A stretch of DNA of 64,000 bases from Camillea tinctor (GCA_022578605.1 MU394072.1:434001-498000); one strand, 5' to 3'; counted from the stretch's first letter, positions 1-12,668 are shown. The notes: generated by a model from the sequence alone, not told the origin. Translations and numbers: made by a program.

Positions 1-15
1 GATTATTCACTTCCG

Positions 16-114
16 TTAGAGGAGCCTTCCGGCTTCGATCATGTAAGGGGTCCAGAATTCATACTGCTCACCGGCTTCATCAGCGTGTGTAACCACCATG
101 TAGTCGGGGATCAT
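16..114 (-). CDS. Possible last exon of a gene at the window edge
   Basis: An open stretch of 33 codons on the minus strand ends in TAA at 18-16. It is preceded by a CATAG acceptor-like sequence at 115-119 and encodes an ordinary mixed-composition peptide ending EAGRLL. It could be the last exon of a gene on the minus strand, or chance. I do not recognise the peptide. The first 15 bases and the stretch to 395 hold nothing else I can support except an 11-G run at 144-154. Confidence 0.2.
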   Translation of the reverse strand: MIPDYMVVTHADEAGEQYEFWTPYMIEAGRLL

Positions 115-395
115 CTATGTTTGCCCCTTACTAATGTCATCCAGGGGGGGGGGGCAAAAGCAGAGGCCGTTCAAGCAATGTAGTACACACAATCCACCCA
201 TCGTCTTAATCTGACGCGTACAAGAAACTGGCTTGCACTGTCTAAGTGCGGGTTTATTTTCCACAATTCAACACGGCATCCGACAGAAGATCTTCGGGGG
301 CAGATGACTGTCAATCATATAACAGTGAATGCTGGCAAGGCTACCAGACAAAGTCGCACTGAGCATCATCCTCCCAGCTATCGCCACTACACGCC

Positions 396-1586
396 ATGTA
401 CGACTTCTCACAATACGGGACACCCAGTGAGGAATGGCTCAAAGTGAGCAGCAGAATTCCTGCGCCCCAGCCGAATCTTTCGTTGGTTGAGAGGCAGGGC
501 TTCCTCAATAAGCAACGCGAACTACAGTCTGCCAAGGAAATGGACATCTTAGGGCCAATGGTCCGAACATTCGACTGTATCATCCCAACCCAGGACAAGT
601 CTCATCTCCAGGCCCGTTTCTACACGCCCGCAAACTCAAATACAACACAACGGCTACCAGTCTTTCTATTTCTACACGGCGGTGGCTTCTTCTCCGGTAC
701 CGTCGACTCGGAAGATTCTGTTTGCTCTCGTATTGCCATTAATACGGGAATTATCGTCTTGAACGTATGTTATCGTCATACTCCTGCACATACGTATCCT
801 ACAGCGTGGAACGACACTCATGACGCATTTGAATGGCTTCATGACCACGCAGATGAGCTAGGCGGCGATCCGCAGCGAGTACTCGTTGGAGGCATCTCAT
901 CAGGAGCTTATTTAGCAGCATCCTTTGTACTTGAGAAGCATCTGGGCCGGCTATCTGTGTCCCGCCCCCCCATTGCAGGCCAGGTACTGATGGTTCCGTC
1001 TTTGATCAACATTGACTGCTATGAACGGATAATTCAAAAATTCGAAGACCCATCTGTATGTTCTCTACAACAGAATCGGGACGCGCCTCTGCTCTCAATG
1101 TCTACCTTTAGGCTCTTCTCGGTATGTGACTTCTCTCGGCACAACCCTTGGTGTCTACTCTTTATCCATGGCTAACCATGATCATCGCAGGACCTACTCC
1201 AGATCCCAACCCCAAACGTCGATGATCTTCGTTTGAATCCCGGTTACGCTTCAACTTCGCAGGTTGTAGGACTCCCCCCAACGGTTTGTGCAGTGGCTGG
1301 GCTCGATATCCTTAGAGACGAGGGTTTACTGTATGCGGAAACCCTATCCGAAGCTGGGTAGGTTGGCTTGATTTCAACGAGATTATTATTTTCACCCCAT
1401 TGGGGCAACTGACGTCTCCCCAGAGTACCAACAGATATCCACATGTTTCCAGGGTTACCACATAGCTTCGCAATGTTTCCGGAACTGTCCGAAGTCCAAC
1501 GGTGGAACAGGGTGATGGACGAAGGAATTTCTTGGATTTTGTCTAAACCGATCGCTACAGGCAGGTTTGACATTAAGCTTGAATAG
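396..1586 (+). CDS. Alpha/beta hydrolase, HSL (hormone-sensitive lipase-like) family
   Basis: Three exons (396-1121, 1191-1357, 1424-1586) give 351 residues. Introns are 69 and 66 nt with GT-AG ends. The protein carries the HGGG oxyanion-hole motif at 94-97, a nucleophile elbow GISSG with Ser168, a catalytic Asp281 in a D-I-L-R-D-E context and His311 in LPHSF, so the catalytic triad is complete. HSL-family enzymes hydrolyse short-chain carboxylic esters, and in fungi they may be housekeeping esterases or detoxification and secondary-metabolism enzymes. The substrate cannot be told from sequence. There is no signal peptide, so it is probably cytosolic. The start is the first ATG before the N-terminal YGTPSEEW motif that is usual in this family. 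The downstream neighbour is more than 1.2 kb away. Confidence 0.9.
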
Positions 1587-2803
1587 ACTGGTAACAGCGA
1601 GCTTGGGCTTGCCGTATGCTGTACTATAGTTTGAGGGGTTATTTGGGACTTCAGACCAATTCCGTACGAAATGACTACCACCAGGGATAACCCCACGTCC
1701 TTCAGTATACTCTTAGAGTACTTAAACAAATCTTATAAGAGAAAGGCTTGTGAGTTGTTAGGAGCATGGATGTATGATTAAAAGTATTAGCACTAGGTAA
1801 GTACAAATCTGGATAACAACTATTTGCTCTGTACCTGTCTACTCGAGCCTATCTCCATCGCCTAAAACAGGCCTGGACTCAATGTGGCGATCAGCACAGA
1901 GTAAACCAATCGGCTCTAACGACCTCAGAGGTAGCTGCGTTATGAGCTGCTCATCCATATATGCCTGTGAGCTGATTCATACTGCCCCCGAGTAGTATAC
2001 CGGGCACTCCTACTGCCGCATGGCGTCCGTATATTGTAGACCTTCTCACGTAAGTTCGGGTTCAACGGTGATCAAGGCTCCAGTGTTGGGTGTAGCAGCT
2101 CCTCTCACAGGCATATGGGGACCTATAAATCAAGGCGTATACACAGTCGTCCAAGGCTGTTCAAGCTTCAAGCTGCAACCCCCCCCCTGCGAACAAGTGA
2201 GGGTAGTAGTATTGTCACAGGGCTCGACGTGGCGGGTGTAATGGAGCGTATACAGGAGGCGAGATCGATATTCCCAATTGAAGAATATTCACTTAAGCAT
2301 TGCGAGCCAGTTTCTAATAATTGCGACATCCGGGGTTCATATATGCCGATGGGTAGTATCTCATCGATGGATCCACTGGCGTTACCTAATCTCAGGTACC
2401 ACCTGGGCATCCATGGCTGGGATCTTCCCCCCTCCACCCTCCCAAGTGAAGGCCGATCAACGGCCGGAAGTGGGCGCGCCTTATCGCCCACTTAGTACCT
2501 ACCGCCCTGCAATTGGCTCCTTATCGTCCGGCCATACGACCTTCCATCTGCGCATATAGCCTGTGCTACTCTTCCTCTCTCTCCTCCCTTATCTTTCACC
2601 TAGACAGTCAATTGTATATATCTCAAGTCCCAGAAAAGCAGAAAAGCGAAATAAATTCTCTTTTTCAAAATTTTGTCTTATTCCAATCCATTCTCTCTAC
2701 GTAATCCCCGTGATTGACTTACATCCTCGACTTATCTGACTTAACATCTTAACCTCCAACCATTGAAACCTACCTATACGATCTACAAAAGTAGGACCAT
2801 ACA
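1587..2803. other. Intergenic 1.2 kb
   Basis: No supportable gene. Several overlapping ORFs of 60-126 codons on both strands at 2.0-2.7 kb lack introns, conserved motifs and a consistent frame. The last 250 bases are pyrimidine-rich and are likely the promoter and 5' UTR of the asparaginase-like gene. Confidence 0.6.
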
Positions 2804-4265
2804 ATGGAGAAGATGGAGTACAAACTGCAGCCCCAGCCACAAGCAGCACCACTAAAGCCCCGGCTCATCATCCACGGCGGCGCCGGTAACATCTCCCGCA
2901 AGACCATGACGCAAGAGCAATACGCCGAGTACCGCAGCGCCCTCCTTGAGATCGTAAGCTCTCTCCCTCCTCTATTCCCCATTCCCACCTAATCCTCCCT
3001 CTCGCCAGGTAACCCGCACAAACCACTACATGAGCCACCCCAAACCCGCCTCCGCCCCTTCGGCCCTCGACATCGCCACCCACGCGGTGACGCTTCTGGA
3101 GAACAACCCGCTCTTCAACTCGGGCCACGGCGCGGTCTTCACGCGCGACGGGGTCAACGAGCTCGAGGCGTCCGTCATGGTGTCGCGGGGGTACGCGAAG
3201 CGCGGGGTAGGCGTGACGGGGCTGCGGCGCGTGCGCAACCCGATCCAGCTCGCGAAGGCGATGCTGGAGCACGGGGACGCCGACCTGCGGCACAACGTGC
3301 ACCGGCTCTCCGCTACCAGTCCGTGCGAGGAAACCGGAGCAGAAAAAGGAGAAGAAGAAAAGGAGATAAACGTGCCCTCGGCGCAAGGCCACACCCTCCT
3401 CCACGGCGCCACGGCCGAGACCCTAGCCCGCAAGTACGGCCTCGAGTTCGTGGAGCCGGCGTACTTCTACACGCAGCGGCGGTGGGACGAGCACGTGCGG
3501 GGGCTCGAGCGGGAGAAGGACCAGGACCAGGATCAGAACGGGGCCTTCGCGACGTGGAGCCCCGACGAGTATCTCCCGCAGGGGACGTGCGGGGCCGTAG
3601 CTCTCGACGCGGACGGCGTCGTGTGCGCGGCTACGAGCACGGGGGGTATGACGAACAAGCTCACGGGGCGCATCGGCGATACGCCTATTGTCGGGGCGGG
3701 GTTCTGGGCCGAGGAATGGACCGAGGCGGCTCGTGCATCGTCGTCATCGTCTGCGTGGGCGTCCGGTGTCAGGCGGTACTTGAGCGTTCCGGGGCCGGCC
3801 GTGGAGTTATCGTCTAGCTTGAGGAGTCTGCTCGCGGACTGCTTGCCGACGCCTTTCGTGTACGCGCCTCTGACGGTGCGGCAGCCGGGGGCGTCCAGCC
3901 TGCGGACTACGCGCTCGGTCGCTTTCTCGGGGACAGGGAATGGGGATTCGTTCCTCCGGATATCTGCTGTGCGGTCCGTGGCTGCGGCAGCGCGATGGGG
4001 CGGGTTGCCTGGGGCACACGCTCTGAGCCGAATAGCAGGACGAGGCGGGGAGCTCGAGAAGAGCGCTGGTGACAGGTGGGGGAAGACAGGAGAGGGTGAG
4101 GGGGGCATGATTGGTATCGAATATACTGTCACGCGAGATGAGTCCGGCCAGGTCATCGATGCGAGGTCCGAGATTTTGCAGGACCATAATTGCGCAGGCA
4201 TGTTTCGGGCGTGGATTAACGACAATGGGGAAGCTGAAATGCGAATTTGGGGTCCCGAAGATTAA
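2804..4265 (+). CDS. Threonine-type L-asparaginase / isoaspartyl peptidase (Ntn hydrolase)
   Basis: Exons 2804-2953 and 3009-4265 are joined over a 55-nt intron and encode 468 residues. The N-terminus has the family signature PRLIIHGGAGN, followed by the NPLFNSGHGAVF block. The autocleavage site is GTCGAVAL, where Thr243 would become the N-terminal nucleophile of the beta subunit after cleavage at Gly242. ATSTGGMTNK and GRIGDTPIVGAGFWA follow, as in the substrate-binding region, and GTGNGDSFLR closes the fold. Known members hydrolyse L-Asn or beta-aspartyl dipeptides. The protein is longer than the usual 310-370 residues, with charged or Ser/Ala-rich insertions near 155-175 and 295-310. GC-rich third codon positions contrast with the AT-rich genes of the middle of the window. 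No signal peptide is seen. Confidence 0.92.
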
Positions 4266-4684
4266 AGAAGGATATGACAGAGGGTTAAGCTTGTTTGAAG
4301 TAGCTCATAAGAGTGGTGTTTTGGTATAAAGGAGCGATTACTATATACCCGATTAGCGTCCAAGTCTTGGTAGATAGAACTTGGGTCGAATATAGATGGC
4401 GAGAATGATGCAGGTAGGCAATCGTTCATCATTAGTATATAAATTGCCACATAGATAGATATATGGCCCCATCTTGCAAAGGCCTATATGGCTCCAGGTA
4501 TACACATAATAGTCACCTGTTCCAAGAGCCGTCTATTTTACACATCAAATTTTTGTTCCCCTACCAGGTAAGCAGGTATGCAAAGTCCGCCAACATCCCG
4601 AGTGATATACATGAACCGAAAGAAAATGCCGTGGTCATCAAGTAAGAAGGAGTAGAGTGTTTTGTCGCATCGCCGGATCTTCAT
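4266..4684. other. Intergenic, between convergent genes
   Basis: This AT-rich spacer lies between the 3' ends of the asparaginase-like gene and TIM17. I see no coding signal, only short ORFs. Confidence 0.6.
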
Positions 4685-5438
4685 CTAGGCGAAGGCCCTG
4701 TCTTCTGTGCTCGGAGGTGGTTGTGGTACCTTTTTAATTCTGTCAGCTTCACATGCTCATTGGAGCTAGCATGGGCAGGGGGTAGATGAAAGACAAGCCA
4801 AATCCTAAGCGTCTTACCTCTAATTTTGTTGATCCTGCTAGCATTCTCTGGAAACCAATTCCTACACCCTCAATGACAGCTAGGAGCACAGCACAGCCTA
4901 TCGCACCGTTTCTAGCCGCTTTATAGCCACCTCGTATGGCCAGCGAACCACCTGTGAAGAACCCGGCAACTGGAGAGCAGCCAAAGTTAGCACCCAAAGC
5001 ACGAGTAAGTCACCAGCGTGACAATTACAACACTTACTGATAGCGTTCCACGGGTCTTCCTTCTTTCTAACCCCCTTCACGGCACAGTCAAATGTGCTGA
5101 AGAGACCACCCCAAACACCGAAGTTGCCTCCGAGCACTGGCGCTCTCGCCTTAATCGCAGTCATGGCACCTAACCGCCTCTCGCCCATAGGGCTGTTTCG
5201 GAATCCTTTAATACCGTGCCATATAGTTCCTCCAATAGCCTAGAATCAGAGGGTATTTTAGTCTGGGGCTTTCCAGGTGTCTAGCATTTATTTTTGGGCG
5301 GGAAGCGAGATATGCGCATGTACAAAGGCCACTGGTGCTGGCAGCTAATGTGGGATTCCATAGACCTACCCCCATAGAGAATGCACCGCCGAAGTCATTG
5401 AGGATAACCCAGGGACAGGGATCTCGTGTGTGATCCAT
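4685..5438 (-). CDS. TIM17: Mitochondrial inner-membrane translocase subunit Tim17
   Basis: Four exons on the minus strand (5438-5370, 5239-5038, 4969-4818, 4729-4685) encode 155 residues, the normal Tim17 length. Introns are 130, 68 and 88 nt. The N-terminus [18 protein letters not shown] is the Tim17 hallmark. It is followed by a [15 protein letters not shown] loop, [16 protein letters not shown] and [17 protein letters not shown], giving four hydrophobic segments, and the C-terminus is short and proline-rich. In known fungi Tim17 pairs with Tim23 in the TIM23 complex, which moves presequence proteins across or into the inner membrane. The last intron was placed at the AG before GTACCACAACC because the preceding AG would give an immediate stop. 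This is a single-copy housekeeping gene in most ascomycetes. Confidence 0.95.
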
Positions 5439-5515
5439 TGTGGTGTGATATCTAAGATATAGGTCGGGAAGGGTGGTGGCACTTTAAGGAAGATCGTGTA
5501 GACGTCGCTGTTGGT

Positions 5516-5539
5516 GTCGTCGGTGTCGTCGTCGTCGTG
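5516..5539. repeat. GTC-type microsatellite
   Basis: Imperfect tandem GTC/GTG triplets lie in the 5' region of TIM17, within about 100 bases of its start codon on the minus strand. It may be 5' UTR and may vary in length between strains. Confidence 0.7.
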
Positions 5540-7222
5540 ATGGATCGCAAACGATAACCGGAGAGATTTGAAAACTCGATCTTGTCGTATGCTTGAGGAT
5601 TGAAAATGTATTTTCCCAATTAAATGTACGGTTTATACTTCAGATCGTCAGGGTGAGAATAGGTAAAGACGATCGGTTGTGGTCGCAACCCAGGTCACTT
5701 GGAGCGATAACAATTTTTTTTCCTAAGGCCGATGACGCTGGAGGATGGATGAATTGGTGGATTGGATAAAGATTGGAGGGATGGGACTAGGAGAGAAAAT
5801 TGCTTATCGTGCATTGACCACCTAAGATATCACCGATTGTCAAAATGGACTCCCACTCCCGCATGATAGGCTTAGGTAATGAGATAGTGGGTCTCGAAAT
5901 ATATAGCTGTGTAGCCGCGAGACCCATTTTTACTGCCGTAGCTGTCCCGTTTTATCTGCACCTATCCGTTCCGCTCCTTTCGTCCAACGGAGTACTGTAC
6001 TACTTACACTAACACTGCAATCTTCATCCCGTCCCATTCCAAAAGTTCCCATAACTCTCCCCACCTCAAATGTGGATTGAGAACTCAGGTGACATTTGGC
6101 ATAGTGATAGTGATAAGTATTTTGAATATCCTATACATAACACACTAAACATACAAATTGGAAATTTCTGGGGGCTGGCAAGCAAACCCTTGAAATTAAA
6201 TAAATCAATAGGTCTTCTTCATCCGACATCGGCTTACATGAAATTAATCACGAAATACTCGGTAGTACGAAGTATATCCCTTTCCTTATATGGCATGTAA
6301 CAGCACCATACTCTCCATACGGCAAGAATGAGTCAATCAAACAATATTTCAAAATTTAGCACGTTAGTATCGATGACAAGTTTAGCACCGGATGATGCAA
6401 TTTGACCAAGGTCCCCTTTTATTGGTGTCTGCAGGGAGCATAATATTACCGTTACCAGGTATTGCTTGGGTATATCATATTTTTAAGCTCGTGTCAGACT
6501 ATTTGCCTATAGACAATGTAACCTGACAGGTAAATTTAGAACCGACGGTAACATTTCATGTTATCTCACTGAGAGTTTTTTGTTTAAAAAAAAGGCGCAT
6601 AGTTGAATGAAGTCATATAATCCATCTGGTCTTGGGTGTAGCTACATTACTTAAGTGCTAGCCAGCCCAGGTTCAAGAGGCTGAGACAATAAGACGTAGA
6701 CAAACTTAAGCTGCTGTAACTAACCCTTGCACCGCAGTACTTAAGTACTACCATCCGTGTCATACAGAGAGAAAGAGGGAGAGAGTGATAGAGTGAAAAA
6801 GAAAAGGGAAGGGACAGGAAGATTTACCCCTTGGTTAGATCTTGGGCTGTGTGTATCACGCAATTGGGCGGATCGTGCCTTACACCGACAAAACCGACCA
6901 GCCAATGGAATGACATGGTTATTCGATGCTGAGTGTCGGCTACCCGCATTGCCTTGACGGTTATCGTTGACAGCAATACGCAGGTTATAAAGTTGGATCT
7001 CGCCCTCCCTTTCCAACATCCCGGGAAATGTATGTTGTTTCTTGTTTCCCATAAGTATCTCACAACTAACCCCCTTTTCTTTCCCTTTATTTTCTCATGA
7101 GAGCAAACCTTTCTTGTTAGTGATTGTGATTAATTAATTAACAGGCCTGACTTGGCTTGAAAATACATTTTAATCGGTCAAGTAGTCAAGCCTTCTTCTT
7201 GTCCCTATTCACCGCCGCGATA

Positions 7223-7468
7223 ATGGGATTCAACGAGCAGAGGAACGGTGGTTGCTTGGGCTGCCAGAAGATCGAGGCTGCGGAGGCATTGAAGAAAGTG
7301 AATATTGTCAATGATGTATGGACACCTCCGGGCACGCCGACACCAACGACAGCAACTGTTGATGACAGCAATGATGACAGTCTGTGTAAGTCAATTAGTT
7401 TTTGCTTTTCTTTTTCAATTTATTTTTTTTTTCTTTTCTTTTTCTTTTCTCCTTTTCAAATCTCTTAA
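7223..7468 (+). CDS. Doubtful small ORF, 81 residues
   Basis: An ATG at 7223 opens a frame whose first 54 codons have mixed, protein-like composition: a CLGC motif, a short Lys/Glu/Ala helix and a TPPGTPTPT segment. After a possible donor (TGTGTAAGT at 7384-7392) the frame runs into a T-rich tract that codes only Phe, Ser and Leu and is unlikely to be translated. Either the real gene has an intron here that I cannot close, or the ORF is a leader or noise. No family is recognised. Confidence 0.22.
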   Translation: MGFNEQRNGGCLGCQKIEAAEALKKVNIVNDVWTPPGTPTPTTATVDDSNDDSLCKSISFCFSFSIYFFFLFFFFSPFQIS

Positions 7469-8184
7469 TGTTGCATCCTTTTCGGAACACATATGAAATA
7501 AAACCATCTTCTTATTTTCGTGTAAGTGGTGGTACTTAGCTAGGTAAGCATCCTACCTAAGCTACCCGGACTAGGCAACTGATGAGAAGCTCTTCCGAAG
7601 CTCCTCCTACCTGTTCAGGTCAGGACCCTTAGCTGATTTGATAGCCAAGTGGGACTTGGAGGGGTGCAAGAGCCTTTGGGGAAAGTTCAGCTAGAACAAA
7701 GTAAGGCGGGGGACCCTCTGGACCCTTCCAACTACTCCAAATGTCACCAAGGTGCATAACTTATACCACTTACAGAACCCCACCTTTTACCAATTTTGAA
7801 CCTAGCAACTCAATTTAACTTTTTGGGTTCGACAGCGCGACAGCTGGCTAAGCTAGTCTTGTTTAACAACCCTTGTCACCCCAATGACTCTCCTCTCCCC
7901 TCTTCTCTCCAATTGAACCTATTTGGACCAACATTAAACCTACAGAATCTCAACACATCATCTCCGTTTTCATCTCCATCTTCACACCTTCGTGCTGATC
8001 ATCTCTTATTGCACACTCTCTTTTGCTTCTCCTCTTTTAGATATCCACCTGCTCTCTGTTCACATTACCACTACATATTCACCCAAAGCAAATGCTATTT
8101 TGGATTCCCCCAAGGCCATGATCCATATTACAACTATCTACCTAGGTAATCACTAATCCATTCATTCATGAATATCTAGTCACC

Positions 8185-10927
8185 ATGCCCCCAGTGCCTA
8201 CCGCACCTCCAGCTCCCTCTCCCATCCTCGAAGTCCCTCCACACACCACCCCCGAGCTTTACCACAGCCTTAAGCATGACAGTTCGGTTCTGGCCCTCGT
8301 GGTTGGCAAAGACAGCATCTATGCTGGTACTCAGAATGGGGAGATAGTCGTGTGGTCCCTGGGCACGTTTCAGAAGACTCATCACATACAAGCTCACAAG
8401 CGGAGTGTAATGTGCCTGTTCATGTCCGAAGATGGCTCCTTGTTGTTCTCGAGTGCTAGCGATCCCATTGTCAATGTGTGGTGTCCTACCACCATGGGCC
8501 GGCTCTGTGAGATATACAGTACCAACGACTCGTTTGGTGACATCTTCTCTGTCGCGTATTCCTCCCAATTCGATACCGTATACTACGGCGCCCAGAACAC
8601 CTCCATCCAGTGGGTTACCCTGAAAGATGCTGAGCGACGCACCACACATGACTCGCCAAATCATCCAGATAGGAGGAACCACCGCTTTTTCGACTCTAGA
8701 GCGGTAGGCGGTACGAGCACGCCCCGGCCGACTGATAACCGTTACGATTTAATACCACGATCCGAAGCCGTGCTCGAGACCGATAAGAGAGCAAACAAAA
8801 TGTATGCCCATTATGGCTATGTGTACTGCATGATCATGGGCAAGGGAACCACGGCCGAGGTTGAACCTGACGAGGATGTCTTGATATCAGGTGGTGGAGA
8901 TGGCACCATAAAAGCCTGGAAGCTAGGCGGACGAGAGATTGACCTTGATGGATACGAGACTGGTATTCAAGAGATCATGGTACTTGGGGAGGAGGACGGC
9001 TGCTCGGTTATGTCACTAGCTGTAGATGGGTCGTTTTTGTACAGCGGCAAGCTTCACGGTGTTATCGAGCTCTGGGATTTGGACACCAAGCAGAAGTTGA
9101 GGGTCATCAAGGCTCACAGAGGTGATGTCATGGCCCTCCAGATGGGATGGGGATACCTATGGAGCGCTGCACGCTCAGGCACTGCCTCCGTAAGTCAGAC
9201 AATTTTGCTATACCGCAACCATGCTGCTGCTAACCTGGAAATAGAAACATAGCACTGTCCACTATGGGGATTTCCAACAAGATGAATCCCAGAATGTGAG
9301 CCAAAAGTATCAATGTCTGACGCGCTGGCAAGCTCACGACGGCAAAATTCTTTCGTCTGCGGTAACGACCTATGATAATAATCAACTATACATCACGGGC
9401 GCTAATGACAAGACTATCTCGGTATGGCTACTCGAGGGCCAATCCACGGTCGAACAACCTTCAGAGGAACATCATGAGGACATGATGATCACATCACTCC
9501 GCGAGTTCGTCTCCTACAAGACCATATCGTCTCGTCCAGAATATGCTGAGGATTGTCGCCGAGGAGCCACCTGGCTCCGCACACTCTTCAAGAAACTAGG
9601 CGCCGATGTTGAGATGCTCAGTGCAAACGACACACTCCACCCTGTCGTACTGGCCAAGTTTGCTGGAAAGCTCGACCCAGTTGAAAAAAGGAAGAGAGTC
9701 CTGTTTTATGGTCACTATGACGTGGTCCCAGCTGACACCAAAAATGGAAAATGGGAGCACGATCCCTTCCAGCTAAAGGGAACCAATGGATATCTCTATG
9801 GCCGTGGAGTCAGCGACAATAAGGGGCCCATAATGGCAGCACTCTACGCTGTCACGGATCTTATGCAGGCCAAATCTCTAGATTCTGATATCGTATTCCT
9901 GATCGAAGGCCAAGAAGAGTCTGGATCTCGTGGTTTTGAAGAGACCGTGCGAAAGCACAAAGACCGAATCGGCCATATTGACTACATTCTTCTAGCTAAC
10001 AGCTATTGGCTCAACGACGATACCCCCTGCTTAACCTACGGTCTTAGAGGTGTGATGCATGCAACAGTTTGTGTTGAGTCGAAGAATCCAGATCTTCATT
10101 CTGGTGTTGACGGGTCTTACATGGTCAACGAGCCGTTATCTGACCTCATGATACTGCTAACGAAACTGAAAGGGCCCCGAAACCGCATCATGCTTCCAGG
10201 TTTTTACGATGGGATCTTACCGCTAACAGCCGACGAGGAAGCTAGATATGACGATATCCTGTCTGTACTTACAGAACAAACAAAGGGTGGTGTATCTGCA
10301 GAAACCCTGAAGGCCAGTTTGAAGGCTCGTTGGCGAGAGCCAAACCTTACTCATCATAAAGTGAAGGTGTCAGGTCCTGATGGAAGCTTAATCAGCAGTC
10401 ATGCGAATGCTAAAATCAGCGTAAGGCTAGTGCCTGGTCAAGAAGTCGATAAAGTGACCGCCTCTCTCACATCCTTCCTCGAATCTGAATTCAACAACCT
10501 AGAATCAGACAACAAGCTTAGCATTCAGATTGACAACCAGGCTGAACCTTGGCTAGGGGACCCTAGCGGATACATCTTCCGCACCCTTGAGAAGGCCGTT
10601 GTACAAGCGTGGGCACCCCTTTTTTCATCAGGTGCCAATGGGAGTCCGGAGAATGGTGCAAGTATCGAAAACGGAGACAGCGATGAAAAAGTGAGAAGCG
10701 AGACGACATCAAATATTTGTACACCCAAACTCCGCGCACCTCTCTATATTAGAGAAGGAGGTTCTATTCCCGCCATTAGATTCCTAGAGAAGGAATTTGA
10801 TGCTCCGGCTGCACACCTTCCGTGCGGGCAGGCCTCCGACTCAGCCCATCTTGATAACGAAAGGCTTCGTGTGGTCAATCTCCTCAAAAGCCGTGAAATC
10901 TTCGGACATGTCTTTAAGGAATTATAA
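8185..10927 (+). CDS. DUG2: WD40-M20 di/tripeptidase, Dug2 of the glutathione degradosome
   Basis: Exons 8185-9189 and 9245-10927 are joined over a 55-nt intron and encode 895 residues, close to the yeast Dug2 size. The first 400 residues hold WD40 blades (IYAGTQNGEIVVWSL, LFSSASDPIVNVW, ISGGGDGTIKAWK, YITGANDKTISVW). The rest is an M20 metallopeptidase: His492 and Asp494 in GHYDVVP, the bridging Asp526 in GVSDNKGP, and Glu559/Glu560 in EGQEESGS. The HSGVDG dimerisation segment follows. In yeast Dug2 acts with the amidotransferase Dug3 and the peptidase Dug1 to split glutathione in the cytosol, independently of gamma-glutamyl transpeptidase. The WD40-M20 fusion is diagnostic of this family. 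A short Ser/Gly/Asn-rich insertion near residue 800 looks like a disordered loop. Confidence 0.93.
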
Positions 10928-11451
10928 GGGCCGGTGACATATCTTGGTCTTGGAGATTGTTGCGCTGTTAAGGATTTTGTGAAAATGAACTTGAAACTGC
11001 GACATGCATGGAGAAAAGGAGGTAGATTCTATTCTGATGGTTAAAAAGTAAAGATAAATTGGCATGGGGAGTTTAAAGGTGGACGAAATAGTCTTAAGCC
11101 TGAGTATTGATACCCAAATTCTCATACTTGGCATTCGTATTGAACTAAAATGTTGGAGTTGGTGAAGTTATAGACTTAGACTCTAGAATGGGAAGAGGTA
11201 CGTCAATGTGAACAGAAAAACAGATAATATTTACAGATAATATTTGAATTGCAAATAGAAAAGATCTGTGGGCGAAACCACATGCGAAAATAAAAAACTT
11301 ATAGCACATATACTATTTTCATTTCCTTATGAATTCTATCATCTATTCCATAATGACCAAAAGGATATGCCGCTACTCTCACTGTCTCCCTTCCTTTCAC
11401 AACGTCGTAATATTTTAACGCACCCACCATCCAATCTTTATTAAAACTTAT
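10928..11451. other. Intergenic, convergent 3' ends
   Basis: AT-rich spacer between DUG2 and the minus-strand low-complexity gene. A direct repeat of cagataatatttaca-like sequence occurs at about 11220-11245. No gene is seen. Confidence 0.55.
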
Positions 11452-12668
11452 CTACCTACTCATCTCTCCCATTCCCGGCCTCGTCCCGGTTCGGCTCAGC
11501 CCCGGTATCCGCGTACGCACACTGGGACCTACATCGCGCGACTTGGGCTCGAACGATGTTGTTGGTCTTGGTGCGCGGGCCCCATCATCTTCACTTCCAC
11601 TACCACTATTGTCCTCCCCCCGCCCGCACGGCCACCAGCGCCACCGCGACGGCGGCGGAGACTTCGATCTACTGCTTCCACGGGGCTTGTGTCGCGCCGC
11701 GGGTGCGGGTGCGGGTCGGTGAGGTGGTCTCGCCCGGGCGCGCCGCGGGGTTTGGGTATCGCGCTTATCTCTCCCCCTATTTCTGCTCCAGCGCCCGTGC
11801 TCGGGGACAAGCGGGGAGGGCTCGTGACCCCAGCGGAAGAGCAGGAGGAGGAGCGAGGAGAAGGGGTCGAAAGGGGGGTGGTGGGGATGGGGATAGGGGT
11901 GCGGGTGTGGGGGGTAGCGGGTAGAAAAAGAGGGAGATCGCGGGCGGGGACCGCGGCCGTAGTAGCTGGGAGCTGTTGGGCGTCGGTGGTGTCTACCTCT
12001 CCCTCCGGCTGGAGATTCGGCGGGGTGTGGGGGCGGGAGCATGGGCGAGGTGTAGGCCGATGAGGAGCGCTGGGGGATGGTGGGCGGGACGCGGTTTCGC
12101 GTTGCGGATCTTTTGCTCGGGCTGCTGGTGCCCCCGTTTCCGCCTCGCATCCAGAGCTGTCCCCGCGTGGAATCGGTGGATGGCGAGGAGGAGTTCACGT
12201 CGTAGACGCCGTCTGCTTCGTCGTCTGGGGCTTGCGGATGGCTGTTGGGGTATAGGAGGCGTCGGGGATGTGGGCGCTGCTCTGAGGGAGTAGAGCTCGG
12301 GCTGTTGTTGCGAGGATTGCTCTTGTTTCGACGGCGCGGTGGAGTATTCCCTGAGTTTGCGGGCGTGGTGGGAGAACTCCTCAGGAGGGAGGCTCCGTCT
12401 AATTCGATGACACGGCTGCGCTCAAGGGAGGATCGATTGCGGCTCAGTTCTGGAGCTTGTCCCTGGAGGTGTCTAGGCGGTATGACGGTGGATGCGGAGG
12501 ATTCGTGCTGTGCCGGAAAGAAAGTGCGAGGCGTTTGTCCCCCGGAGTTTATATTGCCTCGCAGCTCTGCCGTTCGATCGACGCCCGACTCAGTGTCTGA
12601 GCCGGCACCATCTCGTGTATTAGGGGCCGAGCGCGTCGAGAACCGTCTTGATGGTGTGTTCTCGGATC
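11452..12668 (-). CDS. Low-complexity, probably disordered protein; 5' end unresolved
   Basis: One long minus-strand exon is open from a TTCTCTTCTAG acceptor-like site (12669-12679) to the stop at 11452, about 405 codons. The product is rich in Ser, Pro, Arg and Gly, with SPP and RSP-type motifs, a Pro-His repeat near 275-290 and a Gly-Ser-Glu-Asp stretch near the end. It looks intrinsically disordered and I recognise no domain. There is no in-frame ATG near the 5' end, so an upstream exon is expected. A frame at about 12766-12830 reading ELYYNKILRRWQNYYPAT joins in phase through a GT at 12765, but its own start is unclear. High GC opens other frames too, so the exact extent is uncertain. Confidence 0.5.

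Larger units (their letters stand above)
5439..8184. other. Long intergenic region upstream of TIM17 and DUG2
   Basis: 2.7 kb between the divergent TIM17 and DUG2 genes. It contains a GTC/GTG trinucleotide repeat at 5516-5539, AT-rich sequence at 6.1-6.7 kb, a T/C-rich tract at 7.40-7.47 kb, and a CT-rich 5' leader before the DUG2 start. Apart from the doubtful small ORF at 7223-7468 listed separately, I see no gene. Confidence 0.55.

Noticed and set aside
2020..2704. Several ORFs of 60-126 codons on both strands upstream of the asparaginase gene
   Set aside because: They overlap each other in different frames, have no introns, domains or signal peptides, and end in the presumed promoter.
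7124..8149. Plus-strand ORF 7796-8149 just before DUG2
   Set aside because: Pyrimidine-rich leader coding mostly Ser/Leu/Pro/Phe. It ends before the DUG2 ATG and is likely 5' UTR.
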